Part shown: positions 40,575 through 49,429 of the stretch, one piece after another
How the letters are laid out: every line of letters begins with the position of its first letter
Position numbering within the stretch: the stretch's first letter is position 1
From: Bog-473 sp963717455
Lineage (GTDB): Bacteria; Actinomycetota; Acidimicrobiia; Acidimicrobiales; RAAP-2
Direction: 5' to 3'
Assembly (NCBI GenBank): GCA_963717455.1
Contig: OY970336.1
Coordinates: 2,790,001 to 2,854,000, forward strand
DNA length: 64,000 nt
The notes under the pieces: model-generated
Database searches by the model: none
Seen by the model: only the letters and a program-made list of their open reading frames with translations
What the model was told of the DNA's origin: nothing
Translations under genes and position numbers: made by a program

Positions 40575-40955
40575 ATGAACATTCCCGAGGATCTGCGTTA
40601 CTCCCCCGAACACGAGTGGGTGCGCGTCGAAGGGACCCGGGTGCGCGTCGGGATCACCGACTACGCGCAGGACGCGCTGGGCGACATCGTGTTCGTCGAC
40701 CTGCCGGCGGTCGGGAGCGAGGTCGAGGCCGGCGGACAGCTGGGCGAGCTCGAGTCCACGAAGTCGGTGTCGGAGATCTACGCTCCCGTCGCCGGCACCG
40801 TGACCGCCGTGAACGACGCGCTCACCGGAGCGCCGGAACGGATCAACGAGGATCCCTACGGAGAGGGCTGGATCTGTGAGATCGAGCTCGCGGCAGGCGC
40901 GGATCCGGGCATCCTCCTCGACGCGGCCGCCTACGGTGACCTGACGTCCGACTAG
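40575..40955 (+). CDS. gcvH: Glycine cleavage system H protein
   Basis: 126 residues. GcvH carries the aminomethyl group on lipoic acid between GcvP, GcvT and the dehydrogenase. The lipoyl lysine is Lys63 in 'LGELESTKSVSEIYAPVAGT'; the N-terminus 'IPEDLRYSPEHEWVR' is typical. It is separated by 15 kb from gcvT and gcvP in this window. Order gcvH, FHA protein, MerR, bifunctional nuclease matches the mycobacterial gcvH-garA-ftsR region. Confidence 0.97.
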   Translation: MNIPEDLRYSPEHEWVRVEGTRVRVGITDYAQDALGDIVFVDLPAVGSEVEAGGQLGELESTKSVSEIYAPVAGTVTAVNDALTGAPERINEDPYGEGWICEIELAAGADPGILLDAAAYGDLTSD

Positions 40956-41019
40956 CAGGCGTTCGGGGCCCAGATGACAGCAGGGGAAGCGGGCCGTGCT
41001 GTGGGGTACCGTGGTCGCC

Positions 41020-41493
41020 GTGTTCTGTCACAACTGTGGGCATCGGAACCCCGAGGGAGTCAACTTCTGCTCCTCGTGCGGTCATGCGCTGCTCGCGGAC
41101 GGCGATGACGCGACCATCACCCTCCACCCCACCGACGAGGCCGAGACGTCGGAGGAGCACCCCGATGTCACCCTCGTCGAGGTCCCGCACGGCGCCGGGG
41201 TTCTCGTGGTCACCCGTGGCCCCAACGTCGGGGCTCGCTACCTGCTCGGGGAGAAGGTCGTCCGGGCGGGCCGTCATCCCGAGAGTGACATCTTTCTCGA
41301 TGACATCACCGTGTCGCGCCGCCACGTGGAGATCACGCCCAGTGACGGTGGTGCCTACTCGCTGCGGGACGTGGGTTCGTTGAACGGGACGTACGTGAAC
41401 AGGGAGCGCATCGACGACGTCCAGCTCTCTCCGGGCGACGAGGTGCAGATCGGCAAGTTCAAGCTCGTCTACCTGGTGGCTGGCAACGAGTGA
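41020..41493 (+). CDS. GarA-like FHA-domain protein with N-terminal zinc ribbon
   Basis: 157 residues from GTG 41020. A zinc ribbon 'FCHNCGHRNPEGVNFCSSCG' (four Cys, about residues 2-21) precedes an acidic linker with several Thr and then an FHA domain: 'AGRHPESDIFLDDITVSRRH' and 'LRDVGSLNGTYVNRERI'. FHA domains bind phosphothreonine. Mycobacterial GarA, next to gcvH as here, controls 2-oxoglutarate and glutamate metabolism according to its phosphorylation. The zinc ribbon is not in GarA. Start alternatives are 41011 and 40996; 41020 is preferred because TACCGT lies 7 nt before it. Confidence 0.85.
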   Translation: MFCHNCGHRNPEGVNFCSSCGHALLADGDDATITLHPTDEAETSEEHPDVTLVEVPHGAGVLVVTRGPNVGARYLLGEKVVRAGRHPESDIFLDDITVSRRHVEITPSDGGAYSLRDVGSLNGTYVNRERIDDVQLSPGDEVQIGKFKLVYLVAGNE

Positions 41494-42638
41494 GCAGCCG
41501 TACGTACCTCTCCATCGGTGACGTCCTGACCCTGCTGCGGGAGGAATTCCCCGACGTGACCATCTCGAAGATCCGGTTCCTGGAGAGCCAGGGGCTGGTG
41601 AACCCGGAGCGTTCGCCCTCGGGCTACCGCAAGTTCTTCGACCACGACGTGGAGCGCCTGCGCTGGGTGTTGCGCCAGCAACGAGAGCATTTCCTGCCCC
41701 TCAAGGTGATCCGGGACCGGCTGGCTGACGGGGAGCTCGACGATGCCGAGTCCGAGGGTCCGAACGGCAAGCCGGCCCGGGTGGCGGCACCGCCGGCTGC
41801 TGCGGCCGAGCAGCAACCGACCAGGGCGGACGAGGAGGCCATGGCCCGTATCCTGGCTGACGCCTCGCGTCGCACCGCCCGGATGCCCGAGGCGGCGCAG
41901 GCCCGACACGGGCTGCAGGTGGTCGGCCAAGGGGACGAACCCGGGCCAGCAAAGGTGGCGGCAGAGCCTGAGCCGGCGCGCGTGGCGGCCGCGGCTGTTC
42001 CCGAGCGCGGATCCCGTGACGCGTCCGCGGGAGCGACCACCGCCGGGCCGGCTGTGGCGCAGGAGAGCGCTCAGCGAGCGTCGTCGGGCGGGTCCGGGCC
42101 CGGCAACGGCACCGCCGGTGCCCGCCGCCCGAACGCCGCGGCGGGGGCCCCTGCGCCGACCGCCGCCGGTGAGCCCGGGACACCCAAGAGCACCGCACCT
42201 GCGGGCGGCGGCCCGGTCGGGCGCGCCCCGAAGCCGATCACCACCAGCGTCGTCACCGGTGCCAGCCTGACGATCGACGAGCTGTGCGCGGCGAGCGGCC
42301 TTCCGCCCGAACAGGTGGCGGGACTCGAGGGATTCGGGCTGATCGAGCCGGTGATGGTGGCCGGCATGCCGACCTACGACGAGGATGCGCTCACCGTCGC
42401 CAACCTGGCGGCGGCATTCGGGGCCTTCGGGATCGAGCCGCGCCACCTGCGGCTCTACCGCAACGCCGTCGACCGTGAGATGGGGCTGATAGAGCAGGTC
42501 GTGATCCCGCTCCTGCGCCAGCGGAACCCCGAATCCCGCCAGCGGGCCCTGGAGGGAGCCGAACAGCTGGCGACACTGGGCCAATCGATGCGAGCCACGT
42601 TGCTGCGGCTGGCACTCCGGCGACATTTGGGGGGGTGA
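41490..42638 (+). CDS. ftsR: MerR-family regulator of the FtsR type
   Basis: 382 residues. The N-terminal MerR helix-turn-helix is 'TYLSIGDVLTLLREEFPDVT' followed by 'SKIRFLESQGLVNPERSPSG' (about residues 5-45). A long Ala/Pro/Gly-rich linker (about 85-245) separates it from a C-terminal helical domain ('SLTIDELCAASGLPPEQVAG', 'YRNAVDREMGLIEQVVIPLL'). The homologue next to garA in corynebacteria and mycobacteria activates ftsZ; here I infer the same role from order and sequence. The GTG start overlaps the FHA gene stop. Confidence 0.85.
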   Translation: MSSRTYLSIGDVLTLLREEFPDVTISKIRFLESQGLVNPERSPSGYRKFFDHDVERLRWVLRQQREHFLPLKVIRDRLADGELDDAESEGPNGKPARVAAPPAAAAEQQPTRADEEAMARILADASRRTARMPEAAQARHGLQVVGQGDEPGPAKVAAEPEPARVAAAAVPERGSRDASAGATTAGPAVAQESAQRASSGGSGPGNGTAGARRPNAAAGAPAPTAAGEPGTPKSTAPAGGGPVGRAPKPITTSVVTGASLTIDELCAASGLPPEQVAGLEGFGLIEPVMVAGMPTYDEDALTVANLAAAFGAFGIEPRHLRLYRNAVDREMGLIEQVVIPLLRQRNPESRQRALEGAEQLATLGQSMRATLLRLALRRHLGG

Positions 42639-42659
42639 CGCAAGGCCGGGATCCGGCGC

Positions 42660-42665
42660 TACATT
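42660..42665 (+). promoter_or_regulatory. -10 element TACATT, leaderless start of the bifunctional nuclease gene
   Basis: TACATT, 6 nt (TCTCTC), ATG 42672. There is no purine-rich ribosome site, which strengthens the leaderless reading. Confidence 0.55.
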
Positions 42666-42671
42666 TCTCTC

Positions 42672-43172
42672 ATGGTCCGTGTGCTACTCCGAGCGGTCAG
42701 GGTGGACCTGCAGTCCAACACGCCGGTGCTCCTGCTCCAGGAGACCGAGGGGGAGGGGCGCACGCTGCCGATCTTCATCGGGAGCCCCGAGGCGACGGCG
42801 ATCGCCTACGCCCTCCAGGGCGTGACGATGCCCCGGCCTCTCACGCACGACCTGATGAAGGACATGCTCGGCGCCCTGGACATCAGCGTGGAGCGCGTCA
42901 TCATCACCGAGCTGCGGGCCTCGACCTACTACGCCGAGATGCACCTCGTGCGCGGTGACGAGCGGACGATCGTCTCGAGCCGCCCGTCGGACGCCGTGGC
43001 GGTGGCCGTGCGCACCGAGACGCCCCTCTTCGTCTCTGACGAGTTGATGGAGTCGGAGGGGATCATCCTCGCCCTCGATGGCGACGACGAGGAGGAGGAC
43101 ACACCGGACGAGCTGGTGGGGCAGTTCCGCCAGTTCCTCGACTCTGTGCGCCCGGAGGACTTCGAGGGGTGA
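42672..43172 (+). CDS. Bifunctional nuclease family protein (DUF151)
   Basis: 166 residues. Core motifs of the family are 'LPIFIGSPEATAIAYALQGV', 'PRPLTHDLMKDMLGAL' and 'SSRPSDAVAVAVRTETPLFV'; the C-terminus is acidic ('DGDDEEEDTPDEL'). A plant homologue has been reported to have RNase and DNase activity, and a mycobacterial homologue sits in the same place next to ftsR. The biological role in bacteria is unclear. It overlaps the lipoprotein gene by 4 nt (GTGA). Confidence 0.88.
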   Translation: MVRVLLRAVRVDLQSNTPVLLLQETEGEGRTLPIFIGSPEATAIAYALQGVTMPRPLTHDLMKDMLGALDISVERVIITELRASTYYAEMHLVRGDERTIVSSRPSDAVAVAVRTETPLFVSDELMESEGIILALDGDDEEEDTPDELVGQFRQFLDSVRPEDFEG

Positions 43173-43783
43173 CGCCACCGCGCTGGGCGCTCGCCCTCCT
43201 GGCGGGCGCCTCGGTCGTCTTCGCCGCGTGCAGTAGCACCCCCAGCGCGCCGAAGCACACCACCACCACGCACAAGGCGGCACCGACGACCACGACCACG
43301 GCGGCCACCACCACGACGGCGTCCACCACTACCACCACCACAACGAGCGCGGTCTCGACCGCCTGCAACCACATCACGGCGACGCCCGGCCCGTCCCAAG
43401 GAGCGGCCGGGACCATCACCGGGGTGATCACGGTCACCAACACGGGACCGTCGACGTGCACCTCCGACGGCTATCCCAAGGTGGCACTGTTCTCGGGGAG
43501 CGGAGCACCCCTCACCGTGACGATCGTGAACGGGCTGTCCGTCACCCTGTCACCGCCGGCCAATGCGGCTCCGTCGTCAGTCGCCGTGGCGCCCTCGTCC
43601 ACCGCGCAGTTCTCCTATCAGTACTCCGACGTGCCGGTCGGCACCGAGACGAGCTGTCCGTCGTCCGAGATGGCCACCGTCACGATGCCCGGGGCCACGT
43701 CCCCCTCGCCGACCTTCGCGTTCGCCGCCTCACCCTGCAACAACGGCACCATCCGGGTGTCGCCCGTGTACGCATCGTCCTGA
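43169..43783 (+). CDS. DUF4232-type lipoprotein with Thr-rich linker
   Basis: 204 residues. The signal peptide 'PRWALALLAGASVVFAAC' ends in a lipobox-like FAAC, so Cys is probably lipidated and the protein anchored outside the membrane. A 30-residue Thr/Ala spacer follows, then a compact domain with 'ITGVITVTNTGPSTCTSDGY', typical of DUF4232, and conserved Cys. The function is unknown. The start GTG 43169 overlaps the nuclease gene. Confidence 0.8.
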   Translation: MTPPRWALALLAGASVVFAACSSTPSAPKHTTTTHKAAPTTTTTAATTTTASTTTTTTTSAVSTACNHITATPGPSQGAAGTITGVITVTNTGPSTCTSDGYPKVALFSGSGAPLTVTIVNGLSVTLSPPANAAPSSVAVAPSSTAQFSYQYSDVPVGTETSCPSSEMATVTMPGATSPSPTFAFAASPCNNGTIRVSPVYASS

Positions 43784-43825
43784 CGTCGTGCAGCGCCCGG
43801 CAGCCCGACCGCCGGGCTCGGCCGT

Positions 43826-44815
43826 TCAGCGCCCCGGCGCGACCAGGATCCGCCCGCGCACCGCGGCGTCGAGCACGCTGTCGAGCGCCGCCGTCAGCCC
43901 GGCCAGGCCGATCTCCTCGTTCACCATCTCCTCGCAGTGTTCGAGCGGGAACGCCCCGGCCATGTCCGCCCAGAGATCCCGGCGCTCCTCTATCGGTGTG
44001 GCCACGGTGTCGATCCCCAGCAGCGCCACACCGCGGATGATGAACGGGTACACGGTGGTGGCGAGGTCGTTCCCGCCGGTGAGGCCACTTGCGGCGACGG
44101 CGCCGCCGTAGCGGACGGTGCGGAGCGCTTCGGCCAGCGCCACGCCGCCGACGCAGTCGACCACGCCCGCCCAGAGCTGCGGCCCCAAGGTCCGGCCGTC
44201 GTCCTCGGTGAACTGCCGTCCGACCACCTGCGTGGCCCCCAGGCCCTTGAGGTAGTCGTGCTCCGCCGTCTTGCCCGAAGACGCCACGACCTCGAAGCCC
44301 GCCTTGGACAAGAGCGCCAAGGCAGCGCTGCCGACACCACCGGACGCTCCCGTCACCAGGATCGGCCCGTCCTCGGGGGACGTGCCGTGCTGCACGAGGC
44401 GCCGCAGCGACAGCAGGGCGGTGAAGCCGGCCAGCCCGATGATGGCGGCGTTGCGGCAGCTCAGCGCCTCGGGCAGCGGGACGACCCAGTCGGCCGGGAC
44501 ACGGGCGTAGGCGGCGAAACCGCCGTGGCGGGCAACCCCGAGGTCGTACCCCTGCACGAGGACCCGCTGGCCAACGGCGAAGTCGGAGCTCGTGCTCTCC
44601 TCGACGCAACCGGTCAGCTCCACCCCCGGGACGAGCGGAAAACCCCGGGCGACGCGGTTGCCCGGCCTCGTCACCATGGCGTCTTTGTAGTTGATCGCCG
44701 ACCACTCGACGCGCACGAGCACGTCGCCCGCCGGCAGGTCGGAGTCGGCGAGCTCGACGACGGCGGGCCGGATGACGGCGCCCGCCTTGGACAGGAGGTA
44801 GGCCGGGAAACGCAC
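43826..44815 (-). CDS. Zinc-free quinone oxidoreductase, YhdH/AcuI type
   Basis: 329 residues. It belongs to the medium-chain dehydrogenase/reductase superfamily without zinc ligands; YhdH/AcuI members reduce acryloyl-CoA with NADPH. Landmarks are 'WSAINYKDAMVTRPGNRVAR', 'PLVPGVELTGCVEES', the nucleotide loop 'ILVTGASGGVGSAALALL' and 'LGIDTVATPIEERRDLW'. The start GTG 44815 is chosen because TACAGT plus 6 nt precedes it; the ATG at 44890 would place 25 extra residues across the promoter of the divergent peptidase gene. The substrate is inferred from family only. Confidence 0.88.
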   Translation of the reverse strand: MRFPAYLLSKAGAVIRPAVVELADSDLPAGDVLVRVEWSAINYKDAMVTRPGNRVARGFPLVPGVELTGCVEESTSSDFAVGQRVLVQGYDLGVARHGGFAAYARVPADWVVPLPEALSCRNAAIIGLAGFTALLSLRRLVQHGTSPEDGPILVTGASGGVGSAALALLSKAGFEVVASSGKTAEHDYLKGLGATQVVGRQFTEDDGRTLGPQLWAGVVDCVGGVALAEALRTVRYGGAVAASGLTGGNDLATTVYPFIIRGVALLGIDTVATPIEERRDLWADMAGAFPLEHCEEMVNEEIGLAGLTAALDSVLDAAVRGRILVAPGR

Positions 44816-44821
44816 CGGTTC

Positions 44822-44827
44822 ACTGTA
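44822..44827 (-). promoter_or_regulatory. -10 element TACAGT, leaderless start of the quinone oxidoreductase gene
   Basis: On the reverse strand TACAGT, 6 nt (GAACCG), GTG 44815. Confidence 0.5.
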
Positions 44828-44870
44828 GGGCGGGCCCTCGCCGTCTTCGTGCACGGGCGTGTGCGCGGGG

Positions 44871-44876
44871 TACGTT
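44871..44876 (+). promoter_or_regulatory. -10 element TACGTT, leaderless start of the S9 peptidase gene
   Basis: TACGTT, 6 nt (CGGACC), GTG 44883. It faces away from the TACAGT of the divergent gene, 44 bp apart. Confidence 0.5.
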
Positions 44877-44882
44877 CGGACC

Positions 44883-46865
44883 GTGGTCACGACTGCAGGC
44901 TATGGGCGCTGGGCCTCGCCGCTCGCGCCGGCCGACGTCGCACGGGCCAAGGTCTCGCTCTCCGAGCTCTGTTCCGACGGCAGCGCCCTCTACTGGCTCG
45001 AGTCACGTCCCGCCGAGTCCGGTCGCGTCGTGTTGGTGCGGGCCGGGGCGGACGGACCGGCGGACCATTCGCCGGCGGAGATCAGCATCCGCAGCCGGGT
45101 CCACGAGTACGGCGGCGGTGCCATGTGCCTCGTGCCCCGGCGATCCTCCGGTGCGTTCGCCTTCGTCGAGCAGACCGGGCAGCGGGTGTGGTTCTGCGAC
45201 GGCCCCGCCGCCGCGGGCTCGTCACCGCGCGCCGTCGCACGCCCCCTCACCCACGCACCCCCCGCGGGCGAGGTCCACAACCACGGCGGGCTCGGCGCCA
45301 CGCCGGACGGGGACTGGGTCCTGGCCGTCCGGGAGGTCCACCGCCCCGACGCGCACCGCCCCGTTCGGAGCCTGGTGGCCCTGTCGACCCGCGGTGCCGA
45401 GCCGAGCGAGTCCACGCTGCTCGAGGGCCACGACTTCTTCGGGGCGCCGCGCGTGGCCCCGGACGGCAGGCGCCTGGCCGTCGTCGTGTGGGACCACCCC
45501 GACATGCCGTGGGACGGTTCGACGGTCGTGGTCCTTCCCCTCGCCCGGACGACGGACGCGGCCGGCGGGGCCGACACGCTGCACGCGGTCGGCGCGCCGT
45601 GGCCGGTCGCGGGTGGTCCCGAGGAGGCGGTGGGCCAGCCGTCCTGGCGGCGCGACGGAACCCTGCGTTTCGTGTCCGACCGGCGCGGGTGGTGGCAGCC
45701 CTACGTGCACGCCGGATGGCCCGAGGCCGATGCCGAGGCGCAGCCCCTCACCGACAGGGCCGCCGAGTTCCATGGGCCCGACTGGGTCCTCGGGCAGGTG
45801 ACGATGGCGGACCTCGCCGACGGCACGCTCGCGGCCCGGATGACGGCCTCGGGGTGCGACTCGGTGATCCGACTGGCGGCCGGCGCCGGACCCGACGAGA
45901 AGAACACCGCCCTCGCCCAGCCGTGCGTGTCGGTCTCGGCACTCTGCGCGCACGGGGACGGCTTCGCGCTCATCGGCAGCACGCCGGACGCCCCGGCGAA
46001 CGTGTGGGTGTGGACGCCGGCGGCGCCGGCGCGGCCACTGCGACCGCCGACCGGCCGCGACCCCGGTCCCGGTGACGCCGCCCCGGGGGAGCCGTTCTCG
46101 TTGACGGGCCGTTCGGGCCGCACCGTGCACGGGACGCTGTACCGGCCGCCGTCGGCGGGAGCGGGTGGGACGGCCGGCTCGAAGCCCCCGCTGGTCACGT
46201 GGTGCCACGGGGGCCCGACGTCGTCCTGCCAGCCCGGGTTCGACCTGACCCGCCAGTTCTTCACCAGCCGTGGCTTCGCCGTCGCCTGTGTGGACTACGC
46301 AGGCAGCTCGGGGTACGGACGGTCGTATCGATGCTCGCTCTGGGGCCAATGGGGTGTGGCCGACGCGGAGGATTGCCTCGATGCGGCGCTGCACCTGGCA
46401 GCGCAGGGCGACATCGACCCGCAGCGCATGGCGGTGCGGGGCGGCAGCGCCGGTGGCATGACGGCGCTGAACGCGTTGGCGGCGGGGGAGGGGTTCGGGG
46501 CCTGCGTCTCGTTCTACGGGGTGACCGACCTGCTGGGCCTCGTCGCCACCACGCATGACTTCGAGGCGCACTCCACCGACCGGCTGATCGGCCCGTTGCC
46601 CGCGTCGCGCCCTCTCTATGTGGAGCGCTCGCCGGTGACGCGGGCGGGCTCCATGGCGGGATCGGTGCTCCTGTTGCAGGGGACGGAGGACGCGGTGGTG
46701 CCCCCGTCCCAGGCCGAGCGGATGCGAGATGCCCTCGAGGCCGCGGGCACCCACTGTGACCTGCGGTTCTTCGAGGGGGAGGGGCATGGATTCCGCCGTG
46801 CGGACACGCTGATCGCCTGCCTGGCGGCCGAGCTGGCGTTCTACCTCGAAGAGCTCCGCCTCTAG
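44883..46865 (+). CDS. Prolyl oligopeptidase family (S9) peptidase
   Basis: 660 residues. An N-terminal beta-propeller (about 1-385; 'RSRVHEYGGGAMCLV', 'DGDWVLAVREVHRPD', 'RFVSDRRGWWQPYVH') is followed by an alpha/beta-hydrolase domain. The catalytic Ser is in 'VRGGSAGGMTALNAL' at about residue 522, Asp in 'LLQGTEDAVVPPSQAE', His in 'EGEGHGFRRA'. 'HGGPTSSCQPGFDLTRQFF' forms the oxyanion region. It should cut short peptides, with acylaminoacyl- or dipeptidyl-type specificity not decided. There is no signal peptide, so it is cytoplasmic. Confidence 0.92.
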   Translation: MVTTAGYGRWASPLAPADVARAKVSLSELCSDGSALYWLESRPAESGRVVLVRAGADGPADHSPAEISIRSRVHEYGGGAMCLVPRRSSGAFAFVEQTGQRVWFCDGPAAAGSSPRAVARPLTHAPPAGEVHNHGGLGATPDGDWVLAVREVHRPDAHRPVRSLVALSTRGAEPSESTLLEGHDFFGAPRVAPDGRRLAVVVWDHPDMPWDGSTVVVLPLARTTDAAGGADTLHAVGAPWPVAGGPEEAVGQPSWRRDGTLRFVSDRRGWWQPYVHAGWPEADAEAQPLTDRAAEFHGPDWVLGQVTMADLADGTLAARMTASGCDSVIRLAAGAGPDEKNTALAQPCVSVSALCAHGDGFALIGSTPDAPANVWVWTPAAPARPLRPPTGRDPGPGDAAPGEPFSLTGRSGRTVHGTLYRPPSAGAGGTAGSKPPLVTWCHGGPTSSCQPGFDLTRQFFTSRGFAVACVDYAGSSGYGRSYRCSLWGQWGVADAEDCLDAALHLAAQGDIDPQRMAVRGGSAGGMTALNALAAGEGFGACVSFYGVTDLLGLVATTHDFEAHSTDRLIGPLPASRPLYVERSPVTRAGSMAGSVLLLQGTEDAVVPPSQAERMRDALEAAGTHCDLRFFEGEGHGFRRADTLIACLAAELAFYLEELRL

Positions 46866-46876
46866 GGATCGCACCT

Positions 46877-47918
46877 CTAGATGGTTAATTCCAAGGGGTC
46901 AGCCGTGATCGAACGCGACGAGAGATCGCAGCGGTCGTTGGTCCATGTTCGAGTTGTGCCAGATGGCCGCCGTGAGGGCGAGGAGGCGCTGGAGGACGCG
47001 GGTGACGACCCCACCTGGGGTTCTGCCCCCGTGACGTTCGAGATCGAGCTGGGTCTTGAGGGTGGCGTTGACCGATTCGATGAGCTGGCGCAAGGGCTTG
47101 AGCAATGGGCTGGTCGTGCGGCCCCGATCGTTTTTGTGGGCGGGTCGGACGAGGGTGACGCCGCGTTGAGCCAAGAAGGACTCGAATTCGGCCGACCGGT
47201 AGCCCTTGTCGGCGAGGACGCGCTGTCCGGGACGCAACAACGTGGGCTCGGCCTCGAAGAGATCCCTCGCCACCTCGCGCTCGTCGATTTTGGGGTTGGC
47301 CAGCGCGAAGGTGATCGGCAGGCCGGCTGGCGTGCACACGAGGTGCAGGCGCAGTCCCCAGAACCAGCGCGAGTGGCTGGCGCAGTAGCCATAGGAGGCC
47401 CACCCGGCCAGGTCGCTGCGCAAAGCGGTCGGGCGCGACCGTCCGCACTCGACCGGCGTCGAATCGATGACCCAGGTGTCGTCGTCGAAGTGCTCGGTGT
47501 TGCGCGCCAAGAGCCGGATGACGGCCCTGAGCTGGCCCTGGGCCTTGCGCAGTCGCTTGTTATAGCCCGACTGGTGCGGGATGTAGGGGAACCAGGCCTT
47601 CAGATGCACCACGGCGTGACGCAAGAACCTCGTCTCGGACGTGAAGCCCAAGAGGGCCTGGAGCACGGCGAGCGTCAAGAGCTCGGCGTCGCTGATCCTG
47701 GGCGCGAGCCCGACCCTCGGGCGCCGTTGGCGCAGTTCGGGACGCATCCGAAGCGCGTCGTCGATCGTCACGTACAGTGCGGTGACAAAGGTGTCCAGGT
47801 CGGCGTCCATTTGACCTCCATGGTCGAGTTGGGAATACGCAACGCCGATCATGGACGCCTTTGTCGCGTCCGACGCGGACCCTCGTTCAGCGAGGATCCC
47901 TTGGAATCATCCGTCTAG
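46877..47918. mobile_element. IS982-like insertion sequence
   Basis: About 1,040 bp with imperfect terminal inverted repeats: left CTAGATGGTTAATTCCAAGG and the reverse complement of the right end CTAGACGGATGATTCCAAGG match at 16 of 20 positions, with further partial matches inward. The transposase occupies nearly all of it on the reverse strand. No clear target duplication is visible next to the ends, so exact limits are uncertain or the insertion is old. It lies between the S9 peptidase stop and the next membrane protein gene. Confidence 0.75.
46899..47810 (-). CDS. IS982-family transposase
   Basis: 303 residues. The DDE residues are visible: Asp in 'DDTWVIDSTPVECGRSR', Asp in 'RVLADKGYRSAEFESFL', Glu in 'LRQLIESVNATLK'. 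The family segment 'YGYCASHSRWFWGLRLHLVC' is present. The frame is open with no internal stops, so the enzyme may be active. The start ATG 47810 (MDADLDTFVTALYVTIDD) is preferred; the frame continues upstream to 47852 without homology that I recognise. Confidence 0.88.
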   Translation of the reverse strand: MDADLDTFVTALYVTIDDALRMRPELRQRRPRVGLAPRISDAELLTLAVLQALLGFTSETRFLRHAVVHLKAWFPYIPHQSGYNKRLRKAQGQLRAVIRLLARNTEHFDDDTWVIDSTPVECGRSRPTALRSDLAGWASYGYCASHSRWFWGLRLHLVCTPAGLPITFALANPKIDEREVARDLFEAEPTLLRPGQRVLADKGYRSAEFESFLAQRGVTLVRPAHKNDRGRTTSPLLKPLRQLIESVNATLKTQLDLERHGGRTPGGVVTRVLQRLLALTAAIWHNSNMDQRPLRSLVAFDHG

Positions 47919-47974
47919 GTCTCCCCGGGTGCGATGCAGAGCGCCTCTTGTGTGCGAGGCTTTCGAGACACGCC

Positions 47975-49381
47975 ATGTCGACCAATTCCGTGAGCACCAT
48001 CCCGAGTTGGACCGGCGCCGCCGCCGGCCACTGGCGGCGGGTCCTCGACCGGGTGAAGCACCTATCGCCTGAGGTGGGGGACGCGCTGTTGTACGGCGTC
48101 AGCGCACTGTTCGCCCTCGGCACCATCTACACCTCGTCCAATGCGCTCTACGAGGTGTGGGGGCGCATGGCGCTGTCGCCCTTCGTCTTCGGCGCGCTTG
48201 CGTCGGCCGTGCTGGCGTGGATGCTGCGGCGAGCCCGTCGGCGGCGGCCGGGCGGAGGGCTGACCCAGGTCCAGCACCGGCGCGCCTGGCTGGCTCGGAT
48301 CGCCGTGGCCGTGTGCGTGTTCGCCGGTGCGCTCGCCATTCCGCTCGGGCTCGAGATCCTGTGGCGGTTCGACGGCGTCACCGGGTCCCACCAGCAGCCC
48401 GAGGTCGTGGCCGTGGAGGTCGGGGGGCAGGATCTCGTCCGCGGCCAGGATCCCTATCACCCCCTCGTCAAGCTGCACCACCCGGTCAAGTACCACGCAC
48501 CCGGCCAGCCGGACTACGCGGGCTTCCTGCCCTACCTCCCCGTGATGGCCGTGCTGGGCATCCCGAGTGACATCTGGCCCAACGACGGGTTGAGCGACGC
48601 CCGCATCTTCTTCTGTGTGACCACGCTCGCCGTCGCCGCGGTGGCCCTCTCTCTCTGCCGGGCGGACGGGCGCCGCAAGATCAGAGCCATGCAGGCGCTC
48701 GTCATCTTGCCGCTGGCGTCGCTGCCGCTGGCCACCGGCGGCGACGACATCCCGGTCGTCGCGGTGCTGCTGCTGGCCATGGTGCTGGCCCAGCGGAGGA
48801 GACCGTTCGCCTCGGGGGTGGTGTTCGGGATCGCCTCCGCGATGAAGTTCACGGCCTGGCCCCTGGCCGCGTTGGCGCTCTTCGCCGCCCGCGGTCGCAA
48901 CGGGGAGCGCCGGCCACTCTCCATGCTCGCCGGCATGGTGGTCGTCGCGGTGCCGACGATCTTCCCCTTCGCCCTGCGGGGGCCGTTCGCCCTGATCGAC
49001 GACGTGGTGCTGTTCCCACTCGGCCTCAGTGCCATCCCCTCCACAGCCGCCAGCGCCCTCCCCGGGCACGTCTTGGTCACCGCGTTCCCGTCGCTGAGCC
49101 GGGCGCTGCCCGCCTCGGTCGGCATCGTGCTCTCGGTGCTGCTGGCCCGGCACCTGTACCGGCACACGCCGCGCACGGTGTCGGAGGTCTGCAACATCGC
49201 GGGCGTGGTGATGGCGGCGCTCATCCTGCTGGCGCCGAACCCGCGTGTGGGCTACCTGCTCTACCCGATCAACTTCTTCGTGTGGGCCTACCTGCTGGCT
49301 GAGCCGGCCGACCGGTCCGAGCTGCTCCCCGACGACGCCGTGGCAGCCCCCGGCGGGAGCGTCGCGGCCGCGAGAAGTTGA
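47975..49381 (+). CDS. Polytopic membrane protein, DUF2029/GT87-like
   Basis: 468 residues with about ten membrane spans. The loop 'GGQDLVRGQDPYHPLVKLHH' and 'KYHAPGQPDYAGFLPYLPVM' after the second long hydrophobic span resembles the extracytoplasmic region of GT87-type polyprenyl-phosphate-mannose mannosyltransferases, and 'GVVFGIASAMKFTAWPLAAL' is the matching inner-membrane segment. Function as a glycosyltransferase is inference at family level. The start ATG 47975 lies just after the IS; the native promoter may have been changed by the insertion. Confidence 0.65.
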   Translation: MSTNSVSTIPSWTGAAAGHWRRVLDRVKHLSPEVGDALLYGVSALFALGTIYTSSNALYEVWGRMALSPFVFGALASAVLAWMLRRARRRRPGGGLTQVQHRRAWLARIAVAVCVFAGALAIPLGLEILWRFDGVTGSHQQPEVVAVEVGGQDLVRGQDPYHPLVKLHHPVKYHAPGQPDYAGFLPYLPVMAVLGIPSDIWPNDGLSDARIFFCVTTLAVAAVALSLCRADGRRKIRAMQALVILPLASLPLATGGDDIPVVAVLLLAMVLAQRRRPFASGVVFGIASAMKFTAWPLAALALFAARGRNGERRPLSMLAGMVVVAVPTIFPFALRGPFALIDDVVLFPLGLSAIPSTAASALPGHVLVTAFPSLSRALPASVGIVLSVLLARHLYRHTPRTVSEVCNIAGVVMAALILLAPNPRVGYLLYPINFFVWAYLLAEPADRSELLPDDAVAAPGGSVAAARS

Positions 49382-49429
49382 CGCACGCCGGCAGGGATCA
49401 GTGCGCCGCCGCGCCCGAGATCTGACCAC

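Noticed and set aside
44816..44890. Upstream ATG start for the quinone oxidoreductase
   Set aside because: It would overlap the promoter and start of the divergent peptidase gene, and the added residues do not resemble the family.
45222..46874. 550-residue open frame on the reverse strand
   Set aside because: It mirrors the S9 peptidase gene; the composition is Arg/Gly/His-rich with no recognisable domain, a high-GC shadow frame.
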